The notes beneath the pieces were generated by a model. That model was given only the letters and a program-made list of their open reading frames with translations. It searched no databases and had not been told where the DNA came from. The translations under genes and the position numbers were made by a program. From JACPFJ01 sp041738275 (GTDB taxonomy: Bacteria; Desulfobacterota; Desulfuromonadia; Geobacterales; Pseudopelobacteraceae): a stretch of 20,785 nucleotides of DNA. This document shows positions 14,337 through 20,785 of this stretch, piece after piece; positions within the stretch are counted from its first letter, which is position 1, and every line of letters begins with the position of its first letter. Where the stretch lies: the NCBI GenBank assembly GCA_041738275.1, contig JBGSQD010000330.1:1-20785 (forward strand). The letters run 5' to 3'.

Positions 14337-16487
14337 ATGATCAGGCTCAATGACATCCTCGACAAGGTAGCGGCGTACAACCCTACAGCGGACTTGAATC
14401 TCATCCGCAAGGCTTACGTCTACTGCGCCAAGGTGCACCAGGGGCAGACCCGCCTTTCGGGAGAGCCGTACATCATCCATCCCATGGAGGTGGCCGGTCT
14501 GCTGGCTGACCTCAAGCTGGATGTCCCCAGCATCATCACCGGTTTCCTGCACGATACCATTGAAGACACCCTGACAACCTCCGAAGAGCTGACCGAGGTG
14601 TTTGGGGTAGAAGTTGCCGGATTGGTGGATGGCGTCACCAAGATCAGCAAGATTCACTTCAAGACCAAGGCTGAGAGTCAGGCGGAGAATTTCCGCAAAA
14701 TGCTCCTGGCCATGGCCAATGACATCCGCGTTATCCTGGTCAAACTGGCCGACCGCCTGCACAACATGCGTACCCTGGAGTTTCAGCCGGAAACCAAACA
14801 ACGCAGTATTGCCCGTGAAACGATGGATATTTACGCCCCCATTGCCAACCGTCTGGGCATTTCCTGGGTTAAAGTTGAACTTGAAGATCTCTCCTTCAGG
14901 TATCTGAATCCAGAGATTTATTTTGACCTCGCCAGAAAGATATCTCTCAAAAAACAGGAACGGGAGGCCTTCGTAGAGGAGGCCAAGGCCATCATTACGG
15001 AAAAACTGGCCATCCATGGCATTCAGGATGAGGTTTCGGGCCGCAGTAAACATCTGTACTCCATCTATCGCAAGATGGAGAAGCGTAATGTGGAGTTTGA
15101 GGAGATCTATGATTTGATCGCTCTCCGCATCCTGGTGAATGATGTGCGGGAGTGCTACGAGGTGCTGGGGGTGATCCATTCGGCCTGGAAACCGATTCCG
15201 GGGCGTTTCAAGGATTATATCGCCATGCCCAAGGGGAATATGTACCAGTCGCTGCATACGACGGTCATAGGCCCCCATGGTGACCGCATGGAGGTGCAGA
15301 TCCGTACCCATGAGATGCATCGTGTGGCGGATGCAGGAATCGCTGCCCATTGGAAGTACAAGGAGGGTAAGGGGTACGACGAGAAAGACGTCAAGCGCTT
15401 TGCCTGGCTGCGCCAGTTACTGGAGTGGCAGCAGGAGTTGCAGGATTCCAAGGAGTTCATGGATTCGGTCAAGGTTGACCTGTTTCCCGAAGAGGTCTAT
15501 GTATTCACGCCCAAGGGCGACGTGAAGGGCTATCCCAAGGGTTCCACACCGATCGATTTTGCCTACTCCGTTCATACCGACATCGGCCATCGCTGCGTTG
15601 GCGCCAAGGTAAACGGCAAGCTGGTGCCGCTCAAGTATGAGCTGAAAAACGGCGACATAGTTGAGGTTATAACCTCACCCCACCATACCCCCAGCAAGGA
15701 CTGGCTCAAGATAGTTCACAGCTCCCGTGCCCGCAACAAGATCCGTACCTGGATAAAGACCGAGGAGCGCAAGCGCAGTATCGTGCTGGGACGTGAAATC
15801 TGCGAAAAGGATCTCCGCAGGTATTCCATCAACCTGCAAAAGATTCAGAAGAGCGGCGACTTCAAGAGGATAGCGGCCGAGTTCGGCTATGCCGGTGACG
15901 ATGATCTGTTGGCGGCGGTGGGCTACGGCAAGATATCCTCCGGACAGATCGTAGGTAAGCTCCTGCCGGATGAAAAGCTGCATGAGAGGACCGAGCGCAA
16001 GGAATCACGCCTTACTTCAATGATCAACAAGCTGAAGGGCAGATCTTCCAGCGCTGTTGAAATAAGCGGCATCGACGACGTGCTGGTGCGCTTCGGCAAA
16101 TGCTGCAATCCGGTGCCGGGGGATGAGATCATCGGTTTCATTACCCGGGGCAAAGGGGTCACCATCCATACCTCCGATTGCCAGCTGGCTCTGGAGACAG
16201 ATCCTGAGCGGCGCATAGATGTGGCCTGGAACAAGGTCAAGACATCCGTGCTCCCGGTTAAGATCAGAGTGCTCTGTCACGATGTCAAGGGGGTCCTGGC
16301 AGGCATAACCACCGCCATAACCAATTGCGAGGCAAACATTGCCAGCGCCCATGTCCAGAGCACGATTGACCAACGGGGCGAGAACACATTCGAGGTGAAT
16401 GTCACCGATCTGGCGCATCTGCAGAAGGTTATGAACGCAATTATGAAAGTTAAAGGCGTGATTAAGGTAGAGAGGATAAAAAAATGA
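14337..16487 (+). CDS. rel: Bifunctional (p)ppGpp synthetase/hydrolase (Rel/SpoT family)
   Basis: A long RSH protein of 716 residues that makes and degrades the stringent alarmone (p)ppGpp. The N-terminal HD hydrolase is intact: H48, H72-D73 in GFLHDTIEDT, E76-D77 and D139 in KLADRLHNM. The synthetase domain follows with GRSKHLYSIYRKM (235-247) and GRFKDYIAMPKGNMYQSLHTTV (289-310). Its RFKD charge motif (290-293) is the form of bifunctional Rel/SpoT enzymes rather than the acidic form of mono-functional RelA. Then come TGS (about 383-445), a conserved Cys-Cys region (VRFGKCCNPVPGDEI, 584-598) and a C-terminal ACT domain (about 640-714). With both activities intact it is probably a housekeeping alarmone enzyme. 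The ribosome-binding site before ATG 14337 is weak. Its stop overlaps the ridA start. Confidence 0.96.
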   Translation: MIRLNDILDKVAAYNPTADLNLIRKAYVYCAKVHQGQTRLSGEPYIIHPMEVAGLLADLKLDVPSIITGFLHDTIEDTLTTSEELTEVFGVEVAGLVDGVTKISKIHFKTKAESQAENFRKMLLAMANDIRVILVKLADRLHNMRTLEFQPETKQRSIARETMDIYAPIANRLGISWVKVELEDLSFRYLNPEIYFDLARKISLKKQEREAFVEEAKAIITEKLAIHGIQDEVSGRSKHLYSIYRKMEKRNVEFEEIYDLIALRILVNDVRECYEVLGVIHSAWKPIPGRFKDYIAMPKGNMYQSLHTTVIGPHGDRMEVQIRTHEMHRVADAGIAAHWKYKEGKGYDEKDVKRFAWLRQLLEWQQELQDSKEFMDSVKVDLFPEEVYVFTPKGDVKGYPKGSTPIDFAYSVHTDIGHRCVGAKVNGKLVPLKYELKNGDIVEVITSPHHTPSKDWLKIVHSSRARNKIRTWIKTEERKRSIVLGREICEKDLRRYSINLQKIQKSGDFKRIAAEFGYAGDDDLLAAVGYGKISSGQIVGKLLPDEKLHERTERKESRLTSMINKLKGRSSSAVEISGIDDVLVRFGKCCNPVPGDEIIGFITRGKGVTIHTSDCQLALETDPERRIDVAWNKVKTSVLPVKIRVLCHDVKGVLAGITTAITNCEANIASAHVQSTIDQRGENTFEVNVTDLAHLQKVMNAIMKVKGVIKVERIKK

Positions 16488-16864
16488 ACTTGAAAACGAT
16501 CTCATCAGATCAAGCTCCCGCAGCCATCGGACCCTACTCCCAGGCAGTTTGTGCCGGTAATATGATCTTCTGCTCCGGGCAGATCGCCCTTGATCCGTCT
16601 ACCGGTGAAATGGTCCAGGGTGATGTGGTGATACAGACGGAACAGGTGATGGCAAATATTGCAGCTGTCTTATCCGCATCGGGAGCGGGTTTTGACAATG
16701 TGGTCAAGACCACGATCTTTCTGGTGGAGATGGGCGACTTTGCTGCGGTGAACGAGGTTTATGGGCGCTTTTTCAGCAGCCATAAACCAGCCCGCTCAAC
16801 GGTGGCAGTCAAGGGCCTGCCACGTGGTGCACTGGTGGAGATAGAGACGGTTGCCTGCTTGTAG
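16484..16864 (+). CDS. ridA: RidA family enamine/imine deaminase
   Basis: RidA (YjgF/UK114, older name L-PSP endoribonuclease) hydrolyses reactive enamine/imine intermediates released by PLP enzymes such as threonine dehydratase. The 126-residue protein is of full family length, with AIGPYSQAV near the N-terminus, FCSGQIALDPSTGE, and the signature ARSTVAVKGLPRGALVEIE containing the catalytic arginine (ARST). The ATG shares four bases with the rel stop (ATGA), so translation is probably coupled to rel. After it, a hairpin at 16901-16930 that terminates rpmB from the other side may also stop this message. Confidence 0.96.
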   Translation: MNLKTISSDQAPAAIGPYSQAVCAGNMIFCSGQIALDPSTGEMVQGDVVIQTEQVMANIAAVLSASGAGFDNVVKTTIFLVEMGDFAAVNEVYGRFFSSHKPARSTVAVKGLPRGALVEIETVACL

Positions 16865-16894
16865 GGAATGGTTTGGATCCCGTGTCCCGCATTG

Positions 16895-16930
16895 AAATAA
16901 AAAAGCCGCCAGCGCAATGCGCCGCGGCTT
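16895..16930 (-). terminator. Intrinsic terminator of rpmB (possibly bidirectional)
   Basis: On the minus strand AAAGCCGC (16930-16923) pairs with GCGGCTTT (16908-16901), with an inner GCGC/GCGC stem, followed by six T and then ATTT. On the plus strand the same hairpin has only three T, so it is chiefly an rpmB terminator that could weakly stop ridA transcripts. Confidence 0.88.
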
Positions 16931-16956
16931 TAATAATCTGGGACAGATAATAGCCG

Positions 16957-17148
16957 TTAGGCGGCCTTGGTGATGTGACCGGAGCGGATGCAGCGAGTGC
17001 AGACCTTAACGGTTTTTACACTGCCGTTGCTGACTGCTCTAACCTTCTGAAGGTTGGGGTACCACACGGTACGGGTTTTGTTGTTAGCATGGCTTACGTT
17101 ATTGCCAAAGCTTGGGCCTTTACCGCAAATTTCACATTTTCTCGACAT
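16957..17148 (-). CDS. rpmB: 50S ribosomal protein L28
   Basis: A 63-residue ribosomal protein L28 of the large subunit. The start MSRKCEICGKGPSFGNNVSHANNKTRT is typical. The two cysteine pairs CEIC (near residue 5) and CTRC (near 50) make this the zinc-binding form; species with zinc-independent copies lack these cysteines. GGAGGAA precedes the ATG at good distance. It is a single-gene unit with a readable promoter and terminator, placed against the surrounding plus-strand genes. Confidence 0.96.
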   Translation of the reverse strand: MSRKCEICGKGPSFGNNVSHANNKTRTVWYPNLQKVRAVSNGSVKTVKVCTRCIRSGHITKAA

Positions 17149-17181
17149 ATGTTTATTCCTCCGTTAATTACTGAAAAAAAT

Positions 17182-17210
17182 TCTATACCAGTTCTGGGGT
17201 CACGATGCAA
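17182..17210 (-). promoter_or_regulatory. Promoter of rpmB
   Basis: On the minus strand TTGCAT (17210-17205) and TATAGA (17187-17182) are separated by exactly 17 bases, and TGG stands directly before the -10 box. The site lies about 35-60 bases upstream of the rpmB start codon. The short region is shared with the divergent DUF218 gene. Confidence 0.75.
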
Positions 17211-17230
17211 GTAAAAAGTGGTTTTTGGGG

Positions 17231-17845
17231 ATGAATATTATCAAGGCATTCATCACAATGCTGGTAATAGCTACGTTGGTTATTGCCATGTTATTCATTG
17301 ATTTTACATATAAAACTTTTTCGTATCGACCTCGCGAGGTAAAGGCGGATGCCATTGTTGTGCTGGCGGGCGGCAAGGGAAGGGTAGAGGAAGGTGTGCG
17401 TCTTTATCGGGAACGAAAGGGGACATGGCTGTTCTTCATCGGAGTCGACCCAGCGGTGCGACGATCCGACCTGTATCACCCACGTCCGGGAGACCCGTCA
17501 CCGGAAGGGGTGATTCTGGAAAAAGCCTCTCGTAATACCTTTGAGAACGCGATCTTTGGGCGGGATGTCATTATGAAGAAAGAGGTCCGTTCTATTTTAC
17601 TCATTACCTCGCGCTATCATATGAAGCGCGCCTCGATCCTGCTGCGCAACGCCTTGCCCAAGGATGTGGCCATCTATACCTACCCGGTTGATACCAAAAA
17701 TCTGAAGGAGGTCTGGTGGAACCACGGCGGCAGCTTTAGACTCCTGTTTAATGAATTTTACAAGTATTGCATGTTTCGGGTATTTTTCCTGCTGGCGCCG
17801 GGTGAGCTTCGTGAAGGAGGAGTGCCGAGCATGACCGGTGGCTGA
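17231..17845 (+). CDS. Membrane-anchored DUF218 (YdcF/ElyC/SanA-like) protein
   Basis: A 204-residue protein with one N-terminal membrane helix (about residues 5-24) and a DUF218 domain outside it. DUF218 signatures are ADAIVVLAGGKGRVEEGVRLY, EKASRNTFENA (a binding loop in the family) and ILLITSRYHMKRA. ElyC and SanA relatives are linked to cell-envelope integrity, but the biochemical activity is not established for most members, so none is assigned. ATG 17231 is preferred over TTG 17225; GGGG touches the ATG, so the ribosome-binding site is not clear. It is divergent from rpmB and 102 bases ahead of thrC. Confidence 0.87.
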   Translation: MNIIKAFITMLVIATLVIAMLFIDFTYKTFSYRPREVKADAIVVLAGGKGRVEEGVRLYRERKGTWLFFIGVDPAVRRSDLYHPRPGDPSPEGVILEKASRNTFENAIFGRDVIMKKEVRSILLITSRYHMKRASILLRNALPKDVAIYTYPVDTKNLKEVWWNHGGSFRLLFNEFYKYCMFRVFFLLAPGELREGGVPSMTGG

Positions 17846-17947
17846 GGTGCTTCCATAATTCCGGAATATCTGTTACATTCACGAAAATGTTAATCCCGCT
17901 GACGGGATAAATCTGTTAACGAGTTTGCAGTGAAAGGAAAAACCTAG

Positions 17948-19333
17948 ATGCGTTATATCAGTACCCGTGGGGGTATTCAGCCGATCAACTTCAAGGATGC
18001 CGTCATGATGGGCCTGGCCACCGACGGCGGTCTGCTTCTGCCTGAATCATATCCGCAGATTTCTCCCGAGCAGCTGCGCGACTGGCGCAAACTCTCCTAT
18101 CCGCAGCTGGCCTTCCAGGTCATCTCCCGTTTTGTAGATGACATACCGGCCCAGGAACTGCAGGCCCTCATAGACCGATCCTATGCGACATTTACCCATC
18201 CCGAGGTTACTCCGGTCGTCCATAGGGATGGAGTATACATTCTGGAGCTGTTCCACGGCGTAACCCTGGCGTTCAAGGACGTGGCCCTGCAGTTCCTCGG
18301 GAACCTCTTCGAATACATTCTGGCCGAGCGCGGCGAACACCTGAACATCATCGGCGCAACCTCGGGCGATACCGGCAGTGCCGCCATTCATGGCGTACGG
18401 GGCAAGAAGGGGATCAATATATTCATCCTGCACCCGCACGGCAAGACCTCACCGGTGCAGGCATTGCAGATGACCACCGTCACCGATGCCAATGTCCACA
18501 ACATAGCAATCCGCGGCACCTTTGACGACTGTCAGGACATGGTCAAGGCACTTTTCAACGACCTTGACTTCAAGGATAACTACTCACTGGGAGCGGTCAA
18601 CTCCATCAACTGGGCACGGGTTCTGGCCCAGGTGGTCTATTATTTCCATGCGTGGCTGCGGGTAACGGATGATGGCGATAAGATTGTCAGCTTCTCCGTA
18701 CCTACCGGCAACTTCGGAGACATCTTCGCCGGGTACGTTGCCAAGCAGATGGGGCTGCCCATGGGGCCACTGCTGTTGGCCACCAACGAGAACAACATAC
18801 TGACCCGTTTTGTCAACGATGGTGACTACTCCTTGGCCAGCGTGGTTTCCACCGCTTCGCCTTCGATGGATATCCAGCTGGCATCAAACTTCGAGCGTTA
18901 TCTCTTTCATCTCTACAACGAGGATCCGAATCGGGTGCGAGCGGCCTTCGGCGAACTGAAGTCACAGGGAAGAATCAATTTTTCTGCTGCTGAGATGGAA
19001 CGGGTGCGGGCAGACTTCTGTTCCGCCTCGGTTGACCAGGCCGGAACGCTGGAGACCATCGGCGACTTTTACCGCGAAACCGGATACCTGCTTGACCCCC
19101 ATACTGCGGTCGGTGTACGGGCGGCGCTGAAAATGCTGCCTGCCGATAACGCCCGGGTCTGTCTGGCCACGGCCCATCCAGCCAAGTTCGGTGAGGCTGT
19201 GGAGAAGGCTGTCGGTACGCCCCCTCCTGTTCCTGTGGCCATTGAAGCCCTGGCGGAATTGCCGACCCGTTGCGAGTTGATGGATGCGGACCTGGAGCAG
19301 GTGCGGGCATTCTTTGTTGCCCACGTCGGCTAG
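17948..19333 (+). CDS. thrC: Threonine synthase
   Basis: ThrC is the PLP enzyme that converts O-phosphohomoserine to threonine, the last step of threonine synthesis. The 461-residue product is of the long bacterial type with N-terminus MRYISTRGG and ATDGGLLLPE. The PLP lysine is K110 in HGVTLAFKDVALQFLGN, and the phosphate-binding loop is GATSGDTGSAA (136-146). AAAGGAA precedes the ATG. A small perfect inverted repeat, ATCCCG/CGGGAT with loop CTGA (17893-17908), lies in the leader 39 bases before the start; its role is unknown. No leader peptide or riboswitch was recognised. The hydroxylase-family gene starts three bases after the stop. Confidence 0.97.
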   Translation: MRYISTRGGIQPINFKDAVMMGLATDGGLLLPESYPQISPEQLRDWRKLSYPQLAFQVISRFVDDIPAQELQALIDRSYATFTHPEVTPVVHRDGVYILELFHGVTLAFKDVALQFLGNLFEYILAERGEHLNIIGATSGDTGSAAIHGVRGKKGINIFILHPHGKTSPVQALQMTTVTDANVHNIAIRGTFDDCQDMVKALFNDLDFKDNYSLGAVNSINWARVLAQVVYYFHAWLRVTDDGDKIVSFSVPTGNFGDIFAGYVAKQMGLPMGPLLLATNENNILTRFVNDGDYSLASVVSTASPSMDIQLASNFERYLFHLYNEDPNRVRAAFGELKSQGRINFSAAEMERVRADFCSASVDQAGTLETIGDFYRETGYLLDPHTAVGVRAALKMLPADNARVCLATAHPAKFGEAVEKAVGTPPPVPVAIEALAELPTRCELMDADLEQVRAFFVAHVG

Positions 19334-19336
19334 GAC

Positions 19337-20131
19337 ATGGCCAGCGAGAGCGCTATCAGGCTCGGCTCCTTTCTCGGGATCTTCCTGCTGGTCGGTCTGG
19401 CCGAACATCTCTGGCCGCGACGCCAGTTGACCGTGCCCAAGGGTCGCCGCTGGTTCTGCAATATTGCCGTTGTCATTATTGATACCTTCGTTGCCCGTCT
19501 GGTTTTTCCACTAATGCCGGTCGGTATGGCCGAGATCGCCAAGGTGCAAGGCTGGGGGATATTTAATCTGGTTGTTTTGCCGCACTGGCTGGAGATCGGC
19601 GTGACTGTCCTGGCGCTTGATCTGGTGATTTACCTGCAGCACCGCGCCTTTCACCGGATACCTACTTTCTGGCGTTTTCATCGCATGCATCACACGGATC
19701 TTGATCTGGATGTCTCCAGCGGCAACCGATTTCACCCCATCGAAATTCTGGCGTCGCTCCTCATCAAGCTGGGGGTAGTGACACTGCTCGGCGCCCCGGT
19801 TTTGGCAATAGTGGTGTTTGAAGTGGTGCTTAACGCAACCTCGCTTTTCAATCACGGCAATCTCCGCATCCCCCTGGCCATTGATCGCTGGCTACGCCTG
19901 ATTCTCGTCACCCCGGACATGCATAGAGTGCATCACTCCATTATCCCCCGAGAGACCGACAGTAATTTCAGTTTCAACGTCCCATGGTGGGATCGGCTCT
20001 TGGGCACATATCGTGATCAGCCCAGGGAAGGGCATGACGGAATGGTAATAGGGCTTAAGGAGTTCCGTGACGCAAACCGTTTGGGGCTTGGATATCTGTT
20101 GTTGCTACCTTTTCGTGGTCGTGCCGGTTGA
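19337..20131 (+). CDS. Sterol desaturase / fatty acid hydroxylase family membrane protein
   Basis: A 264-residue integral membrane protein of the di-iron fatty-acid-hydroxylase superfamily. All histidine boxes are present: HRAFH (102-106), HRMHH (115-119), FNHGN (H173) and HRVHH (196-200), so the metal site should be complete. Several hydrophobic segments (about 8-21, 42-60, 85-101 and 143-165) surround them. Family members hydroxylate or desaturate lipids with oxygen; the substrate here cannot be told. The start lies only three bases after the thrC stop, with no separate ribosome-binding site, so translation is probably coupled to thrC although no metabolic link is obvious. Confidence 0.9.
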   Translation: MASESAIRLGSFLGIFLLVGLAEHLWPRRQLTVPKGRRWFCNIAVVIIDTFVARLVFPLMPVGMAEIAKVQGWGIFNLVVLPHWLEIGVTVLALDLVIYLQHRAFHRIPTFWRFHRMHHTDLDLDVSSGNRFHPIEILASLLIKLGVVTLLGAPVLAIVVFEVVLNATSLFNHGNLRIPLAIDRWLRLILVTPDMHRVHHSIIPRETDSNFSFNVPWWDRLLGTYRDQPREGHDGMVIGLKEFRDANRLGLGYLLLLPFRGRAG

Positions 20132-20170
20132 GAGGGCTGTGTCTTAAATCCTGAATGGCGCAATTTACAG

Positions 20171-20202
20171 TTGACAAATCATCTGTCTCTTGGCATTTAT
20201 AC
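20171..20202 (+). promoter_or_regulatory. Promoter of tRNA-Gly
   Basis: A perfect -35 hexamer TTGACA (20171-20176) is followed by an AT-rich -10 region (CATTTATAC, 20194-20202); the exact -10 hexamer is ambiguous, with spacing from 17 to 20 bases. A GC-rich stretch (CAGCTCG) follows, as is common at stringently controlled stable-RNA promoters. Confidence 0.6.
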
Positions 20203-20213
20203 AGCTCGTTTTT

Positions 20214-20288
<75 letters not shown>

Positions 20289-20300
20289 AAGAATTCAAAA

Positions 20301-20330
20301 GGTTATGGCATTTATGCCGTAACCTTTTTT
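20301..20330 (+). terminator. Intrinsic terminator after tRNA-Gly
   Basis: GGTTATGGCA (20301-20310) pairs with TGCCGTAACC (20315-20324) through nine Watson-Crick pairs and one T-G pair, with loop TTTA, followed by six T (20325-20330). Confidence 0.92.
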
Positions 20331-20716
20331 ATTTGAAACTGGTCGTGCAACCGATCCACTCTGACTCTGACATAATCAAGAACTCTCCCAAGATGCTTGC
20401 TTTTTGCCTGTTTTTAGAACAACCAGTATGAAATCCCCTGGAGATTGGTAGAAGGTTGAACGCATACAATAATCATTTCAATGGCGTTATGCGTATGCTA
20501 TATCAAGCGGCAGGTATTGCAAGTCCATGTGAAATAGCAGTGAGGGAACTTAACCTGTTTGGATGACTCTGATTGTTTGAGGGATATGATGATCAATACA
20601 GCGGAATATACAAATAACCATAACAAAATTATTTACAGTTTATTTATCAGTAGTGTCCCAACGTTGAATAGTAGATGAGCTGCAATGGCCCGTTAATTCT
20701 GAGAGAAAGTGACATC
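20331..20716. other. Non-coding stretch after tRNA-Gly, nothing recognised
   Basis: About 390 bases, noticeably richer in A and T than the genes to the left, with stops in all frames and no convincing coding sequence, RNA or mobile-element remnant. A loose inverted repeat (GCATAC near 20462, GTATGC near 20493) is the only structure seen. The position behind a tRNA 3' end makes it a place to look for integration scars, but no copy of the tRNA end was found inside the window. Confidence 0.6.
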
Positions 20717-20785
20717 ATGCCATTAAACGACTTGAAAATAATCCGGAGGTTCAGCCATCTTCGCGCAGCAATGTGCGGAGGGCTA
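20717..20785 (+). CDS. Possible 5' end of a gene cut by the window edge
   Basis: An open frame begins at ATG 20717 (MPLNDLKIIRRFSHLRA...) and runs 23 codons to the window edge. A purine-rich GAGAGAAAG stands 7 bases before it. The basic, amphipathic start followed by a turn to small hydrophobic residues could precede a membrane helix, as in receptors or sensor kinases, but too little is visible to assign it. Confidence 0.25.
   Translation, partial: MPLNDLKIIRRFSHLRAAMCGGL

Noticed and set aside
14319..15350. A 343-codon minus-strand frame opposite rel.
   Set aside because: It is fully antisense to the conserved HD and synthetase domains; its length comes from codon bias on the opposite strand.
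17893..17908. Perfect inverted repeat ATCCCG-CTGA-CGGGAT in the thrC leader, considered as terminator or attenuator.
   Set aside because: The stem is only six bases, there is no T run, and no leader peptide rich in threonine or isoleucine codons is present; kept only as a remark under thrC.

Overview
This window is an ordinary-looking chromosomal segment of a Gram-negative, probably anaerobic bacterium. The closest fit is a Geobacter-like member of the Desulfuromonadota (former Deltaproteobacteria). That rests on the flavour of the proteins (bacterial-type ProS with an editing insert, a phenylacetate-CoA-ligase-type enzyme, an HD-GYP protein), a gmk-rpoZ-rel-ridA block and moderate GC content. 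It is an inference from reading, not a database result. No CRISPR array, insertion sequence, prophage or toxin-antitoxin pair was recognised.

Positions 1-6257, plus strand: the 3' part of glyA with a strong terminator; a formate/nitrite-family channel; ispG (isoprenoid precursors); proS (prolyl-tRNA synthetase); and a phenylacetate-CoA-ligase-type enzyme closely behind proS. Positions 6258-8323, plus strand: a small cold-shock protein with a structured leader and its own terminator, the ribosome-assembly GTPase rsgA, and a stand-alone spermidine-synthase-like methyltransferase-fold protein.

Positions 8479-11678, minus strand, transcribed right to left: rfbC overlaps a major-facilitator transporter by four bases. 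After an AT-rich gap comes a two-domain protein joining a DJ-1/PfpI domain to a complete HD-GYP cyclic-dinucleotide phosphodiesterase domain. In this protein the DJ-1 nucleophile cysteine is replaced by glycine. It is the most unusual gene of the window and the best candidate for an undescribed signalling module.

Positions 11838-16864, plus strand: an M16 zinc peptidase, then gmk, rpoZ, rel (bifunctional (p)ppGpp synthetase/hydrolase) and ridA. This groups guanine-nucleotide supply, an RNA polymerase subunit and stringent-response control. An intrinsic terminator sits between rpoZ and rel, and rel overlaps ridA by four bases. Positions 16895-17210, minus strand: rpmB with a clear promoter and terminator.

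Positions 17231-20131, plus strand: a membrane-anchored DUF218 (YdcF/ElyC-like) protein, thrC, and a fatty-acid-hydroxylase/sterol-desaturase-family membrane enzyme three bases after thrC. The window ends with tRNA-Gly(CCC), which has its own promoter and terminator, then about 390 bases with no recognisable gene, and perhaps the first codons of another gene at the right edge.
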